Shown: in pieces, positions 31,467 to 46,400 of the stretch
How the letters are laid out: each line of letters begins with the position of its first letter
Position numbering within the stretch: position 1 is the stretch's first letter
Source of the DNA: Niebla homalea
Lineage: Eukaryota > Ascomycota > Lecanoromycetes > Lecanorales > Ramalinaceae
DNA: 64,000 nt
Direction of reading: 5' to 3'
Assembly (NCBI GenBank): GCA_019925105.1
Contig: JAHGAU010000026.1
Span: 835,185 to 899,184 of the forward strand
Translations under genes and position numbers: made by a program
Notes under the pieces: generated by a model
Databases searched by the model: none
What the model was told of the DNA's origin: nothing
What the model saw: the letters and a program-made list of their open reading frames with translations, nothing else

Positions 31467-34400
31467 AATAATCATTAGTAGGGATTAATATTTAAGTTAA
31501 AAATAAGCTTTATTTAGCTTTATATTTCCTTTTATTATTCGGGAAATTTAATATATTATTTTTATTAATTTATTCGTTATTTTAAAGTTATTAATTATTA
31601 TTTTTATCTTTACGTTTAAAAGTGAATAATAATAAATACTTTAATATTAATTTTTAATCTATTAATTAAAGTTTATACTTCCTTATAATTAAATAAGACT
31701 ATAAATAATAATACTTTTATATTCTTTTTAATAAGTTAAACAATAATTTAATTTAAAGGCCGTTATAATATTTTAAGCCTTTAAAAATAACGTAAAAGTA
31801 TTAATTAAATCTTTTAAAAAAATAAAAGTTTCTTCTTAATAACGTTTAATTAAATTATTTAAGGCATTTACGTTTAACTTCGGATATTTTATAGCTTATA
31901 AAAGGTTTATAACGGTAAAATTATACTTTAATCCAAAATCCTAATTTTTATATAATTTAAAGCTTTATATAATTAAGTAAATTAATAAACTGACCGTGAA
32001 TTATTTTATATAGGGATTATATTATCTAAAAATTCCCTCTTTATTATTAATTTCCGGGCCTTATAATTAAACCTATAATAAATAAGATCCTTTTAATTCC
32101 GTCCCGATTTTTATTAAATCCTTAAAGTTAATAAATTTTAAGTAATTATATTCGTTAAGGATAAGATTCTATAATATTATATCGTTATATATATATTCAA
32201 TAAACTTTAATTATATTATTATTATTAATATCTCCGTTACTTATCGCTTTATAAGTATAATTAATTTTAACTTTAAAATATTAACGATTTAATAATTATT
32301 TCAGATTTAAGAGCTTATTATTTATTATTTTAAAGTTCTATTAATAAAAAAAGGAAAGAAAATAATTTAAAATATATAAAAAAATATTTAAATAATATTC
32401 AAATATAATATATAATATATAAAAATATTAAATACTTTAATTTTATTTAGAAATCTTTCGTTATTCTTACTTTATAGTATTTTAATCGTAATTCGATTAT
32501 TAACTTTATAAACTTAATTAAAATTTTTAAAGGATAAAAATATTATAATCATAATATAATAATTAAGGATAAATAATAAAATTATTTATTAATGTCTTTA
32601 AACGTTATAAAGCAGCTCGGAATTATAATAATAAACCTTAAACCCGATATACTTAAATTAATAATTATAATTAATAATAAATATATTATTTATTTAATAA
32701 AATATTTTACGCTTTCGTTTATTTATTTTATATATTTTAAATTTAAGCTTTATTAATAATATAATCTTTATAAGGTTTTTATTTTATAATATACCTTAAA
32801 TACTCCGTTTTCTAAGTAATTCCGTATCCGTTATAACCGTTAAAAGGAATAACGGAGGGTAAAACGTCCGTAAATTTATAATTATATACGAAATAAATCC
32901 GTGGAATAAACGCTTTATATATAGCTTTTTAATATTTATATTAATATAATAATATTTAAAGATATAGGATAATATAATTTACTTTATTAATATAATTAAT
33001 TATTTTCCGGGTATATTTTAAGAGTAAAAATAATAAATTAAAAGAATAAATAAATTTTATTAAAATATTGTTAAAAATATTAAGCTTTCCGTAAATATAT
33101 TTAATTTATATTTAGTGGTAAAAGAATTTTTTATAAATATTAAAGATTATATTATTATATCTTTTTCCCGCTATAGAAACTATTAATTGTAGTTATTAAG
33201 ATTAATAAGAATTTTACCGTAAAGGATAAGATTTCTTTAATTACTTAAACTTAAAGGTATTAATATATAAAAATAAATAATATATAAGTTAATTCTTAAT
33301 ATTATTGGTAAAAGCGTTTTTACTATATAATTTTTTTAAGATATTTATTATACCTTTTAAATATAATATTTATCTTTGAATCCGCTATATAGTTATTTAT
33401 TTATTCAATTAACTTAAATATTTATTTAATAATATAGGTTTAATAAACCGTAAATACGGCCGTAATAATATCGTTATATTACCTTAAGGGGGCATTTAAT
33501 TTACGTATCTTTATACGTTTTATATTAATTAATAACTGTGAATTTCCGATAATTATACTTATAGTTAATTAATTTATAGTTATATATAATAATTTATAAC
33601 GTTTACTTAAACCGTTTATTACGTATAACTTAATTATTTTACGGGAACCTTATAAATAATAATAAATTAATTTTAATTTATTAAGAAATATATAATATAA
33701 TAATAAGTTAAAATATTAATCTCTTTAAGAGAAAATTAATATTATCGGTAAATATATATAAAATATAATAAATAAAATAATAATGTTTCCGCGGATTCTT
33801 ATAATATTCCAGAATTAAATTTAATAGAAATCGAAAGAATTTATCCTATTATATCTTTTTTTTTACTTAATAAAAAAAGTAAGATAAGGAAGAATAAAAT
33901 AACTTTTAAAATTAGATATATACGTTAATTAAAAGGTTTAAAGATAAATACAATTTAAAAATTAATTAACAATATAATTGCTTATATATTTATTATATTA
34001 AGCCGAGGATTTATAATATATATATAAAGGGTTATATCTTTATATAAAGATTAATAATTATTGCTTCTTTTTATTATACGTACAATATACCCCATATATT
34101 AATACCGTTAAAAGAAACTAGTTAATAATTAAATTATAATTACTATAATAATTTCTATTAATATAAATTAATCTTAATTTAATCCGATTTAACCGTTTAT
34201 TATTATAAGATATTGTTAACTTAAAACGGATTAAAAATAAATAAATAATTATTATAATTAAATCCGGATATTATTAATTTTTTATTAAAGAATTTTAACG
34301 CAAAAAGTTAATAAATCTTAAGGAAATAAGCTTTAGATTTTTAATTTAATTTATTTAAAAGCTAAAGGGTAACCGTTAAGGTTATTTTATAAAAGTTTAA

Positions 34401-37400
34401 ATAAATTTTTAAAGACGTTAAAAATTAATTTAACGCTATATTTATTATATAAACTCAAATATATCCTATTAAGACTTTTAACGTTATACTTTTAAGCTAT
34501 TAATCTATATTATAAATATTTTTATAATTATTAATAATTATATAAAGGTTTATTAACTTAACGTAATAATAGTAATAATATTAATTATAAAGTTATAAAG
34601 TATAAGTTAATTTTTAAAGTTTATACTTTATATTTAAGCTTATAATTTTTTAAGGAAGTACCTTTAAAGTATTAAGAAATAATAAGCTCCGCGTAAAAGT
34701 TTATAGTAGTCCTATAAGTAATTTATATTTATCCTTTATAATAAGGAGGGATAAATACCGTTTTTCCGTTTTTTAAATATTATTAACGATAATAATAAAA
34801 TATCTTAAAAATAAAAGTAAAAGTAAAAGAAACAGGAAGCTAGAAGCTTTTCCCTTTTTATTTAATTTACTTTAAAGCGTATATAAAATAAACCCTTAAG
34901 CTAATAAATTAAAGAAAAACGTACAGAAGAAATTAAGAATTTTAAGGTATATAATTTTAACCCACTTAAGTATTAAGTTTAAATTAAAAGGTAATTTAAG
35001 AAGTACTTTAAATAAGATAAAGATTTTAAAAGAGGCAAATAAATATACGGCTTTTATTATTTACGTCATCTATTTACGAAAAAAAGGTCCTTATTTTCCC
35101 TTCGTTATAAGAGTTTATAATATAGCCTTTAAATAATTAACGATTAACTTTCTCGGGAAGTTAAAAGCGTTTAATATAAAAACCTAGAATATAAAAACGT
35201 ATTAAAGAAATAAAATAATTATATATATAAATTTTACTTGGATATTATAAGTAATAATAAAACCTTATATTATAGCTTACTTTAATCGGAATAAGTTATT
35301 TTTTAAGATATTTTATTCCGTAATAACCTTTTTAAAGAAACTTAATATAATCTTTAAATTAAAAATAAAATAATAATTATTTAAGATATCGGCTTATTAA
35401 TTATCTTTTCCGTTTAAACGTTTATAAGATACGATATTACGTATCTTAAAATTCTATATAAAAACGTTAATAAAAGTTAAAATAATACGCTTTTTATTTA
35501 TGGTATTTATTTATAGCTTAATTACTTAATAGGGTTCGGGCGTTTTACGTTTATTAAAAATTAACTCAAAAAACTTAAATTATTTATTAATAAACTTAAC
35601 GTAAAGGTTTAAACCTATTTTATAATTATAACGTATATATATTTTCTTTTTTTTATTTATAAAATTAAGTATAACGTTATAACTCTTAAGGTTATTAACC
35701 GGTAAAATACTTATAATATAATAATTACCGTAAAAGGAATTATATAACTTTATAAAATAATAAATCGTAAAAAAAAGCTTAACCGGGAGATTCTTATTTT
35801 TTTTATTTTATATAATTATACCTCCGTAAGAATCTACGGTTATTACCCTATAATTAAAAAGGAAAAGATTACGTTTTATTATTAATTTATTTATAAATTT
35901 AATTTTATTAATAATAAGGAGAAATAAATAATTTATAAGTTTATTAAGAACGTTTACGATAAATAAATGTCCCTTTAATATAAAAGGATTTATTTAAGTA
36001 TCAATAATTTATTTACCGATATTAACCTTAATAATTCTCCTTTATAATAAATAAATATTAAAGATATACTTAACGAGGATAATAGCCAAAAAAGCCTTCA
36101 AAAAATCATACCGATTACTTCCTTTATATAGTCCGTCCAGTGAGCGTTAAAGAAGTTAAGGAGCTAGCGTATTATAGGTAGCGACGAATAATAGCAGTTA
36201 CGATTAAAGCATTAGGTTGGGTCTACGTAAGGCTTATCTAACGTATTACTTATAGGTTAAAGTGGGAGAAAAGGTAAATTTAAATAATTTAAACGAAACG
36301 AATATAAATAATTAAATATATAAGTATTTCGATTTAAATCTTTATCCAATATTAAGCGAAAATTATAAATAAGTATAATTACGTTTAAAAATCATTTAAA
36401 AATTAATAATTTTATTTTAAACTCCGTTATATAATAATATATATTATTACGTATATACTTATTATTTTCTTATATAATTAAATATAATAATATAATTTAA
36501 GAGTTTATTTTTATTAAAATATAAAGTATAATTTATTAACGTATTTATCCTTTTTATAATTAATTATTATATAATATCTTTATAAATCTTAAAGTAATAT
36601 AATCAAAAAGTCTAATAATTATTTATTATATTATAATTATATAACGTATTAAGCGGCGTAAATTATTATATAAAAATATTAAATTATTATTAATCCGGCC
36701 GGTAAAGTTAAACGCTTTAAGTTCTTAAAAATGATCTTAAAATTTATTATAATATATAATTTAAAACTTTAATTTAACCAGATATAAGGAATATAAAAAT
36801 AAAGATCTTTAGCTTAATAAGCTTTTTATAAATTAACTTTTTAATATCGTAAATTATTAAAATTATAAATAAATAAAATAATATTTACTTTTTTTTATTA
36901 ATAATTTAAAGATAGCCAAGTATATTACGTTAATAATTATTAAATCTTATCTTCTTTAATAATATTTTATATTTCGGGTTATATTTTATAATATTCCCGG
37001 TTATTTATAATATAATAAATAATATAATAAGAACTATATTTATTTATTATTATATTAACTTTATATTGCTATTTATATATTAATTTTCTATTATATATAT
37101 ATTAGAATTACTTTATTTTTACCGATTAATATACTTATGGTTAAAAATAATAACTTTATTATAAAGTTTATTTTTTTATTATTTATACTTATTATCGTAA
37201 AGAAAATACCTTTAACGTAAATAAAAAAAAACCCGATATTTAATAAACCTTTTAAAACGATATTATATAAATACTTATTTATAATCTTTTAAGGCTTAAA
37301 GAAGGATTAAACGAATAATTTATAATCTTCTTATATATAAATTTTGTTTTAATAAAGATTATATTTATAACCGGTATAAAAACTTATTTTATTAATATAA

Positions 37401-40400
37401 TTATAAAGTTTATATTTAAAGTGTATCGTTAATAACTTCTTAATATATATAATAATAATTTTATTCTTCTTTATAAATCGTTTAAATCTATCCGGATAAG
37501 CTTTTTATTCCTATATAATATATAAGCCAGTTATATAACTATTTATAAACCGTTTTTAATTATAATTAATCTACTTTAAAAGTTAAAGGAAGCTTTTTAT
37601 CCCAATATTTAAAGCGATTAAAATCTTTTTTAAAGATAAAGAAAATAAATATAAAGTAAAATAAGTATAAAATATAAATATAATCTCCTTTTTAACTTAT
37701 TCTCGTCTAAATAATCTCGGTAATTGAAAAAAAAAAAGGTATATACCAACTATATTTAACGTACTTTAAAGTATTATAATAATTAAGCTTAATAACTTTT
37801 AAGTTAACTATAATATAAGTAAAAAATCTGGATATAATTAACGTCCGATTTAAGATACGCCAGAAAAATAGTTAATTAATTTACGGATTTATAGCCGTAA
37901 ATTAATAGAAACATTAATAATTAAGATTAATATAAGAAGGTATACTTTTAAAATATATTTATATTTATATTTAAGCGATTGGACGATATACTTTAATAAT
38001 AAGTAATAATAATATATAAAATATTCTTTATAATATAAATATTTTTTAAATAAAATAAGGAATATAATAATGGAAATCAAATATTTATTAAATAAAAGTA
38101 TAACTTTATTAATACCTTTATTCTAAACTATACTTACTTATTATATATTTAGGTTTATAAGGACTTATAAAGGTATTAATCCTTAAACTATATATATTAA
38201 GCTTTAAGGAAAACGTCGTAAGGCCTTTAAAATATCTATATTTACGCCGATCTTTATTATTTATACCGTTTTACCTTAAATTAATACTTATTTCAGATTA
38301 CCCTATATCGTTTAAAAATACCCTTAATTTACTTACTTATATCTTATCGTGTTTTATATTAAATTAACGCGGAAATAACGTTAAAATAACTTCCCGATAC
38401 TTATATTGGTACCTTTAACTTTTACTTCTTTTTCCGATAACGTTAAGCTTTTAATAAAGCTATTATCTTTATATTAAGGATTATATAGTTAAGTATTAAA
38501 AATAATAATTATTTATATTAAAAAGAATATTTACTTTATTTATTTTAAGCTAAATATAAGCTTTAAGTATAATAATTTATAAAAACTTTTAATAATACGC
38601 TTTAATTCAATAAGTTAAATTAAGGAATAACGAATAAATATAAATTAAAATATAAGAAACCTATATTAAGTTATATAGTCTTATAAGTCTTAGTTAATTA
38701 AATAATATTATTTTAGCCGTAAGAAAGATTAAGTAATATTTTATTAATTATAAAGATCCCAAGGATAATAAGATTTATTAAATAATTATTAATAACTTAT
38801 AAATAAAAAATATAAAGGTATAATTAATTTATTTTATATTAAAGCGAAATTATAATAAATATAAGAAAAATCCATTAATTAAATTAAGGAGGCCTTTATT
38901 AATCGAGTTTTATAGACTAATAGGGTACGCCGGTTAATAATATAATTAATTAAGGTACTTAAGTATAATTTAGGTTAAGATATATAAAGTTAATAAATAA
39001 TAAAATAAAGTTTTATTAAGATTATAACTCCTTTATATTTATTAAAATAAAATAAGGATACTTTAATATCGATTAAGTGTTTCTTTATAGTAATTTATAT
39101 TATATATTATTATAAGGATTTATCCGAAAATAAAAATATATTTATTTAATATACTTATATAATTATAAAATTAATAAATATTTTAATATCTGATTAATTT
39201 AGTTTATATAATTTCAATACTCCGTATAATATTTATAATAGCGTTATTTCTTTAATCGTATATTAATACCTTATAAAAGTCGCTATTACGAATATAGAGT
39301 ATATCCGTTAAAAAGAATTATATATAAATAGTTAATATAACGTTTAAAATACCAATAATAAATAATAAATCGATTCTTAAAACTATATTTTTAAAGATAA
39401 AGAATAACGTTCTTTAATAAAAAAAATATTTTTATTTATATTAATATTTTAATTTTTATTAATTTTTTTAGAATTCTTTAATTATTTTTTAACTTAATAT
39501 ATTAATTAACCGTACTTAAATTAAATTCGGGGAATATAATTATCCCTTTTAAGAGTTTATTTTAATTATAATTAAAATATAAAGAAATATTAAATATCGC
39601 CGTCCTATATAATCTTATATTTTAATAATAAAGAAACTTAATAGGATTAACGGGTAAATTTTAGACGAAAATAAAAAATATTATTATTACGTTTATTATA
39701 TAATAAAGTTTTTCTTAAATTTAAAGTTTATTTACGTTTATAGTTTTTAATTTAATAAGCTATATACGGAAGGAGTTATTTAAACTTTAATATATAATAC
39801 TTTAACGTTTAATAAAAAACGTAATAAACGTTTAAATTTAATCGATCTTAAAACCGTATATATCGTAATACCTATAATAGAGATATCTTAGAATAATTAT
39901 AAAAACTTCTTTATACCCGTTAATAAAAAATTAAAGAATACGTTATATATATTAATATAGTTTAAGTTTAAAGCTTTTCTAATTTAAAATCCTTTAATAA
40001 TTTCTATTATAATAAAAAACCGAATATTAATTTTAATATATAATAAAAATAAAAACTTAATTAAAAATAGGACTTTATTTATATAATTAATTATTATTTT
40101 ATAATATATATAATATTATAATACGTTTATTAAACTTTTTAAATACCCTTAAGCGGTTATAATAAATAATAAAACGTATAACGTCCGTAAATATAACTTT
40201 AATAAATTAAATAAAGATTATACGGTATACCTCTTAAATCGAATTAGAGTTCCCTATTTAAACTATAGTGGTTATCTTTAATATTTAAAAGTTATTTATA
40301 CGTATTATTTATCGTATTTATAATTATCCATAAAGACAAAATATACCTCCCGTAAAGGCTTATAATACTTAATACTTCTTAATGAAAAGGATTAATTAAA

Positions 40401-43400
40401 CTTAGGAAGTAATTAAAGTTTTTCCCGAGGATTTTATTAATTATTTAGGTTTAAAGAATTACGCCTTAAATATATACTTTTTAATTATTAAAACCCTATA
40501 TTGTCTTAATTACGATTAAAGCGTACTTAACCTTTATTATTACGGCCCAATAAAAAGATTATATAGTATTAAGAAAGCCTTATAACGACCGTAAAAGTTT
40601 ATTTATTAAAAGAAGTTAATTATATATTAATAAATATGCTTATAAAAATGAACGGACTCTTAAAATAACCTAAGAGAAAAAAAGGTATATTCCGGACGAT
40701 ATTAAAAGTAAAAATTAATAAGTACTTTACTTTTAAAGCCTTAATAATAAAAAAGGGGTATTTCGCTTTTTCTAAGTCGCTAGGATAATCCTTATTATAT
40801 TACTTATTATTATATTGTTTTACCGAAATTATTAATACCTTTATTTATATCGTTAACGGTAAAATAACCTCTTTTGATTAAATGAAAAAGTAAAACCGAT
40901 AGATTACCGTTATTAAATTTATTAACGTATTAATCCGCGATTTAATAAAGACTTTATTAAATAATATTATAATAAACTTTATTTAATTCCGTATATTACT
41001 TTAATTAAATATAAATTTAATTAATAAGAATTAAAAAGTACTTTAAATACTTAATATATTTAATTTAACGAAATAATTAATAAATATTATAATTAAATCG
41101 TTAATCGTCTTAAGGAGGAAATCCGTAATAAAGATATATTTTTAGAAGTTCTTATTTTAATCCTATATATTATTTATAAATTATATTTATTATTTAAGTT
41201 AATTTATAGTTTTAAAGAAAGTTAATTAAAAACTAAAGGATTTATTATAGTTTAGAAATTATTTATAAGAAACTTAATTACGATTATCGTAAAATCTTAA
41301 ATCTTTAAAAATAACGTTTAAGGGATTTCTATAGTCGTTTAACTTAAAAATTATCTTTTAATAAATAATTTATCTTATATAAAAAGTTATTTAACGATAC
41401 CGTTTAATATAAATATATATTACCGGAACTTATAATACTCGGGAAACAATATATATCCATAATCGGGCTATTAACTCCTTTACGAAAACCAGCTATATAA
41501 TAGAATACGGGTATTAAGCTGGCTAAAGGATACCTGGTAAATAAATATATAAATATTTAGGAGTTCGTTATCCTTATATATATTTTCTCGCAGTTTATAA
41601 ATTATAAATCTTTATAAGTTATTTAATGCCTTTACCGTAACGGCCTTATTAATAAATTCGCCCTCTCCTTATCCTTTTTTAACCTTTATTATTATTATAA
41701 TTTAAGTACGTAAAATAACGATATAAAAGAATATTATATTAACGGTATATACTTTTTCCTTTACCGGTAACCTTTTAATTATCTTTATTATTAACAAGTA
41801 TAATAAGCCGGTCTTATTTACCTTTAAGTTTAATATAAGTATACCGATCTTAATTAATAATCCGACCCTAATAAAACTCAATATTACCTTATTAATAAGT
41901 TTCTTTTTCCCTAAAAGGTAAATAAATAATATTATTATAGGGCCGAATTTAAATATAAATGGAAATAAGATTAAAAATAATTTCTTAAATTAGTTATATA
42001 TCGATATAAGTTATATGGACGGCTTTACCGTATTTATTATTTACGGTATAAAGGATATAATTATTATTAATTATAATATCAACCTATTTAACCAGTTAAG
42101 AATTATATATAAGGATATTATCGATAAGCCCTTATATATAAACTTAATTAAAAGCATATTAAAAAACCCGGTTATTAAGTTTTTCACCGTATATATAGGG
42201 GCAATATATATATTCCCCGGGGATGATAAAGTTAATATAAGGATTAAATAAAGCCAAAAGGTAAAATACTATATTAAAACAATATATAAAATATTAATAC
42301 GTTAATTTTCCTTAAGCTTTATAAGACGAATAAAGGTACCGTAATAAAGGGAGGTTAAAACATTATAACGAGTTATAAATTATAATATATTTATATATTT
42401 AAGGCTTTTTTTATTATATATATTAAGGTATCCTTAAGTATATATTATTTTACTTTTATTTATTCGGGTTTACTATATTCTTTTTCATTAATCTTTTCGT
42501 TAAAGTTTTCTTTACGGATTTCATTTTCACTAATTTTACTTTTATTAATAATATCGTTAATAATATCGTTATTATTCTTTATCCCTATATAATATTCGCT
42601 ATTTTTATTATTACTTTTATAATTTACTAGCTTTATATTTTTTCCCGAAACTTTAAAGGCTACTTTTACCTTTTTAAGGACTTACTTATCCCGATAAGCC
42701 TTTTAATAACCTCGTTTTACGTTATTATTAAAGTTAGCCGCTAAAATTAACGTTGTTGGGTTTTGGGTTAAACCGCTTTTATTATAAAGTTATTTCTAAT
42801 AAAGGGCTTCAATTATTTAACGATAAAAACTTATTTAAAAAGGTAATACTGGTTCGTTACGGATCTTAATTATAACGGCCGATTAATCGGTATAATAAAA
42901 GGTTACTTAAAAAAGCTTTTTAAACTCTTTATAAAATAGTAATTTAATTAAGTAATTAAAGTTTATTTAATTATAAGTTAATATAACTATTTAATTATCT
43001 TTTAATAGATTCTTACGAGGGTTTTTAAAATTATATATATATTATATTTAAATATATTTATAAGTTAAGTTTCTTAAAATAAATATAGTTATAAATATTA
43101 TAGAAATTATTATATATAAAACTTTATTATATAAGTTTAATTATATTTATAAATTAAATAATCTCAATTAATATACGTCCAGTTTTAAAAATATATATTA
43201 TAGAAAACGTATTTATAATCGATTACCCGGTTAATATCCTATTATATATATATCGGGTATATTAAATAATCCCTTATTAATAAAGCTTTAGTCTTGGGTC
43301 TTTTAAGCTTATATAAGCTTATATTTCTTATAACTTTATTTTAATATTTAATATAATAAAGGACTTTAATAAAAGCCCGGAGTTCCTCCGCCCTTAAAGT

Positions 43401-46400
43401 ATTTAATAACCGTTATATCCTTATATTAAACGGGAATTTATTAACGGAAAGTACCCTTGGATTCTTCTTAAGCTAATTAATAAAATCGTTAAATACGTAA
43501 GTAATATAACTTTATATAAGTATAAGCCGTAACCCTTATCCTTTACATTCGTTTAAGCGTTAATAATAAGCCTTAAACGGTATTATACGGTTTCCGTATT
43601 TATTAATTAAAGTAATATCCATTAAAAGCATAATTAATATATAATATATAAATATAATAATACTATTTACTTAACGGAAACCCTTAATTATAATATATAG
43701 GCAAAGGTATTTAATAAGTTAATTTTAATCATTAAATTAAGTAAAATAAGAAATTATTATAACGCTTATTTATATTATTTTTCGCCGTATATTTATTTAT
43801 TTTAAGAGTTAAGCTATTATATATTTTTATAGGTTATATTTATTATTATTATTAATTAATTCCTTTAATTTTTATTTTTATAAAGAACCCTTAACTTTTA
43901 GGGATTATATAAAGGTTATAATATTTCTAATTAATAAAGAGGCAACTTTCTTATTAACCTTTAAGAAAAAAGTAATTTATATTAATAACTTTTTCTTTAT
44001 TTCTTTATTATAAGATAAATAAACGTTATTACCCTTAAAGCCTTTATAAATACTTTTTTATTAATAATATACGTTCTACCTTTAAAGTCTAATTTAGTTA
44101 AATTTATATTATCGGATTATAAATATAATCCTATAATAAGCTAACGACCATATATACTTTAACTTAAGAAGTTATAATTTTAAGAATTAATATATATTAA
44201 AGAATTAATAAAACTTTATATTTTATTTAATATTTTAATCGGAAATATAAATTAATTTATTTTATAATAAAAATCTTCCCAGACTTTATTAAGCTTTAAT
44301 AAAATTAAGCGGATAATTAAGCAATTAAAAGGTATAACGGCCGTTATTAAGTAATATTCTATAAATTTAAATATTAATAAAAAACAATATATCTTAATTA
44401 AAGATTTATAATAAAAACGTAATTATTTCCTACTTAAAATTCAATATCTTAAGGAGTATATAGAATATTATTAAAAAAATTAAATAAATATAAAGATTAC
44501 GTATAAATAGATTAAGTAAAGCTATTAATAAATAAACGAAGGATTAATAATAGTTTAAATCGGAAAATCAAAAATAATAAAAGGTTTTAATTAAATTAAG
44601 GATAATTTCAATATTTATAATTATTAAATAATACGCTTTAAAAAGGACTTTAAGTAAATACTTACGATATAATATAAAAGGGAGAAGTTTTATAAATAAA
44701 AAGCTTATAAATAAAAATAATAATATTTATTTTTATTTATGTATTATTCCTTAAAATAAGTTTTATATATTAACTTATAAAATATATTATTTAATAAGGA
44801 TTCCTTAATCCTTAATATTCCTTATTATAATTAAAATAAAGATTAAGCGATAAATTAACGAAATATATTATAAAAGAAAATAAAACTTTTTCCGGAAGCT
44901 TTAAAAGCTAAATTAATTATGCTTTATTAATATATATTTTATCCTTAATAAATACGGTAAATATTATATATTTAAATTATATATAGAATCCGGATAATTA
45001 TCCTTATTCCTTAAACTTATAAGCCTTAATAGCTTATTAATAAAGTTATCCCTTTAATAAATTTTTAAATAAAGCAATATTATTTCCGTCTTATAATAAT
45101 ATTGCCCGTAAATCTCGATTCCTATATAGAAACGTTAACGCCGGAGGTCATTTTAAAGAATAAAGGGAAAACGGTATTAATAAGAGTTAATTTAAACGTA
45201 AATATATTAAGCTTATTATAGGGCAATAATGCCGATTAACGTAAAAAAGGTATAACTTTATATTCCGGATATAAAAGAAAGGACTATATATTAAACTTAT
45301 AATAAACTGGCTTATCTTAATATCTTAATTAATTAATAAATTTTTATTTATATTTTTTAATTTATAAATCCGATTAATAACGTATATTAAAATATTATAG
45401 CGTTTATAATTAAGTCTTTTCCGTCTACTTTATATATTTTAACGTAACTATAAAAACCTTAAGCTTAATTATTGTTATAATAATATTTAATAATTATTAA
45501 AGTTTACTTATAATATAAGTTAAAGTTAAAATAAATATTACTTTAACTTTTTTAAATAACTTAAGCATTTTCTTAATAAATAACGTAATTAACGCTTTAA
45601 TACGTATTTATATAAGGATCTTAATTTTTAACGAGCTTTTTAACGAGCTTAAAAATAAATTATAAAATAAATATTTAATATATTTAATATAATTAAAACT
45701 TATTTAAATTTTAAAATTCTATTACTTTAATCTTATTTTTTTAACTTATGAATTTTATAAAGTTAGGTTATATTTTATATAAATATTTTAATAATTAATT
45801 TAAAGATTTTCTATAAACGTTAATTAAATAACTCGGATGTTTAAACGTATAATACTTATTTATATAACTTTTAAGTCTTAATAGGGTTAATAACGGTTAA
45901 TTAAAAATTACTTAATAAAAATTATTTTTACTTAAGTAGTTTTTAATCTTTTTAAACGTTTTTAAGCTACTTTTATAAACGTTTTATAAACTTTTTAAAC
46001 TTTAATAATTATTATTTATATCTTATTATAATTACTTTATATTCTATTATTAAATCCGAAGCTTTAAAACCGGTTTATATTATACCGATTTTATCCTTAA
46101 TAACGTCCGGCTTAAAGATAAAAGTCTTATTTTATAAAAGATTTACGGCGTTTATAAATACTTTATTAATATTAAACTTAATTAAAATATTTTCCGGATC
46201 GTAAATTTACGGATCGTTAAATAATTATAATTAAAGTTAAAGGTTAATTTATAATAAAATATAAAATAGCAAAAAATAAACTTATAATTAATTAAAATAA
46301 ATTAATATATTATAGTAAAAATATATAATAAATATAATAATTATATTACCGTATATTAAAGCGTTATTAATATTATTTATTTTATTAAGTTTACTTTTAA

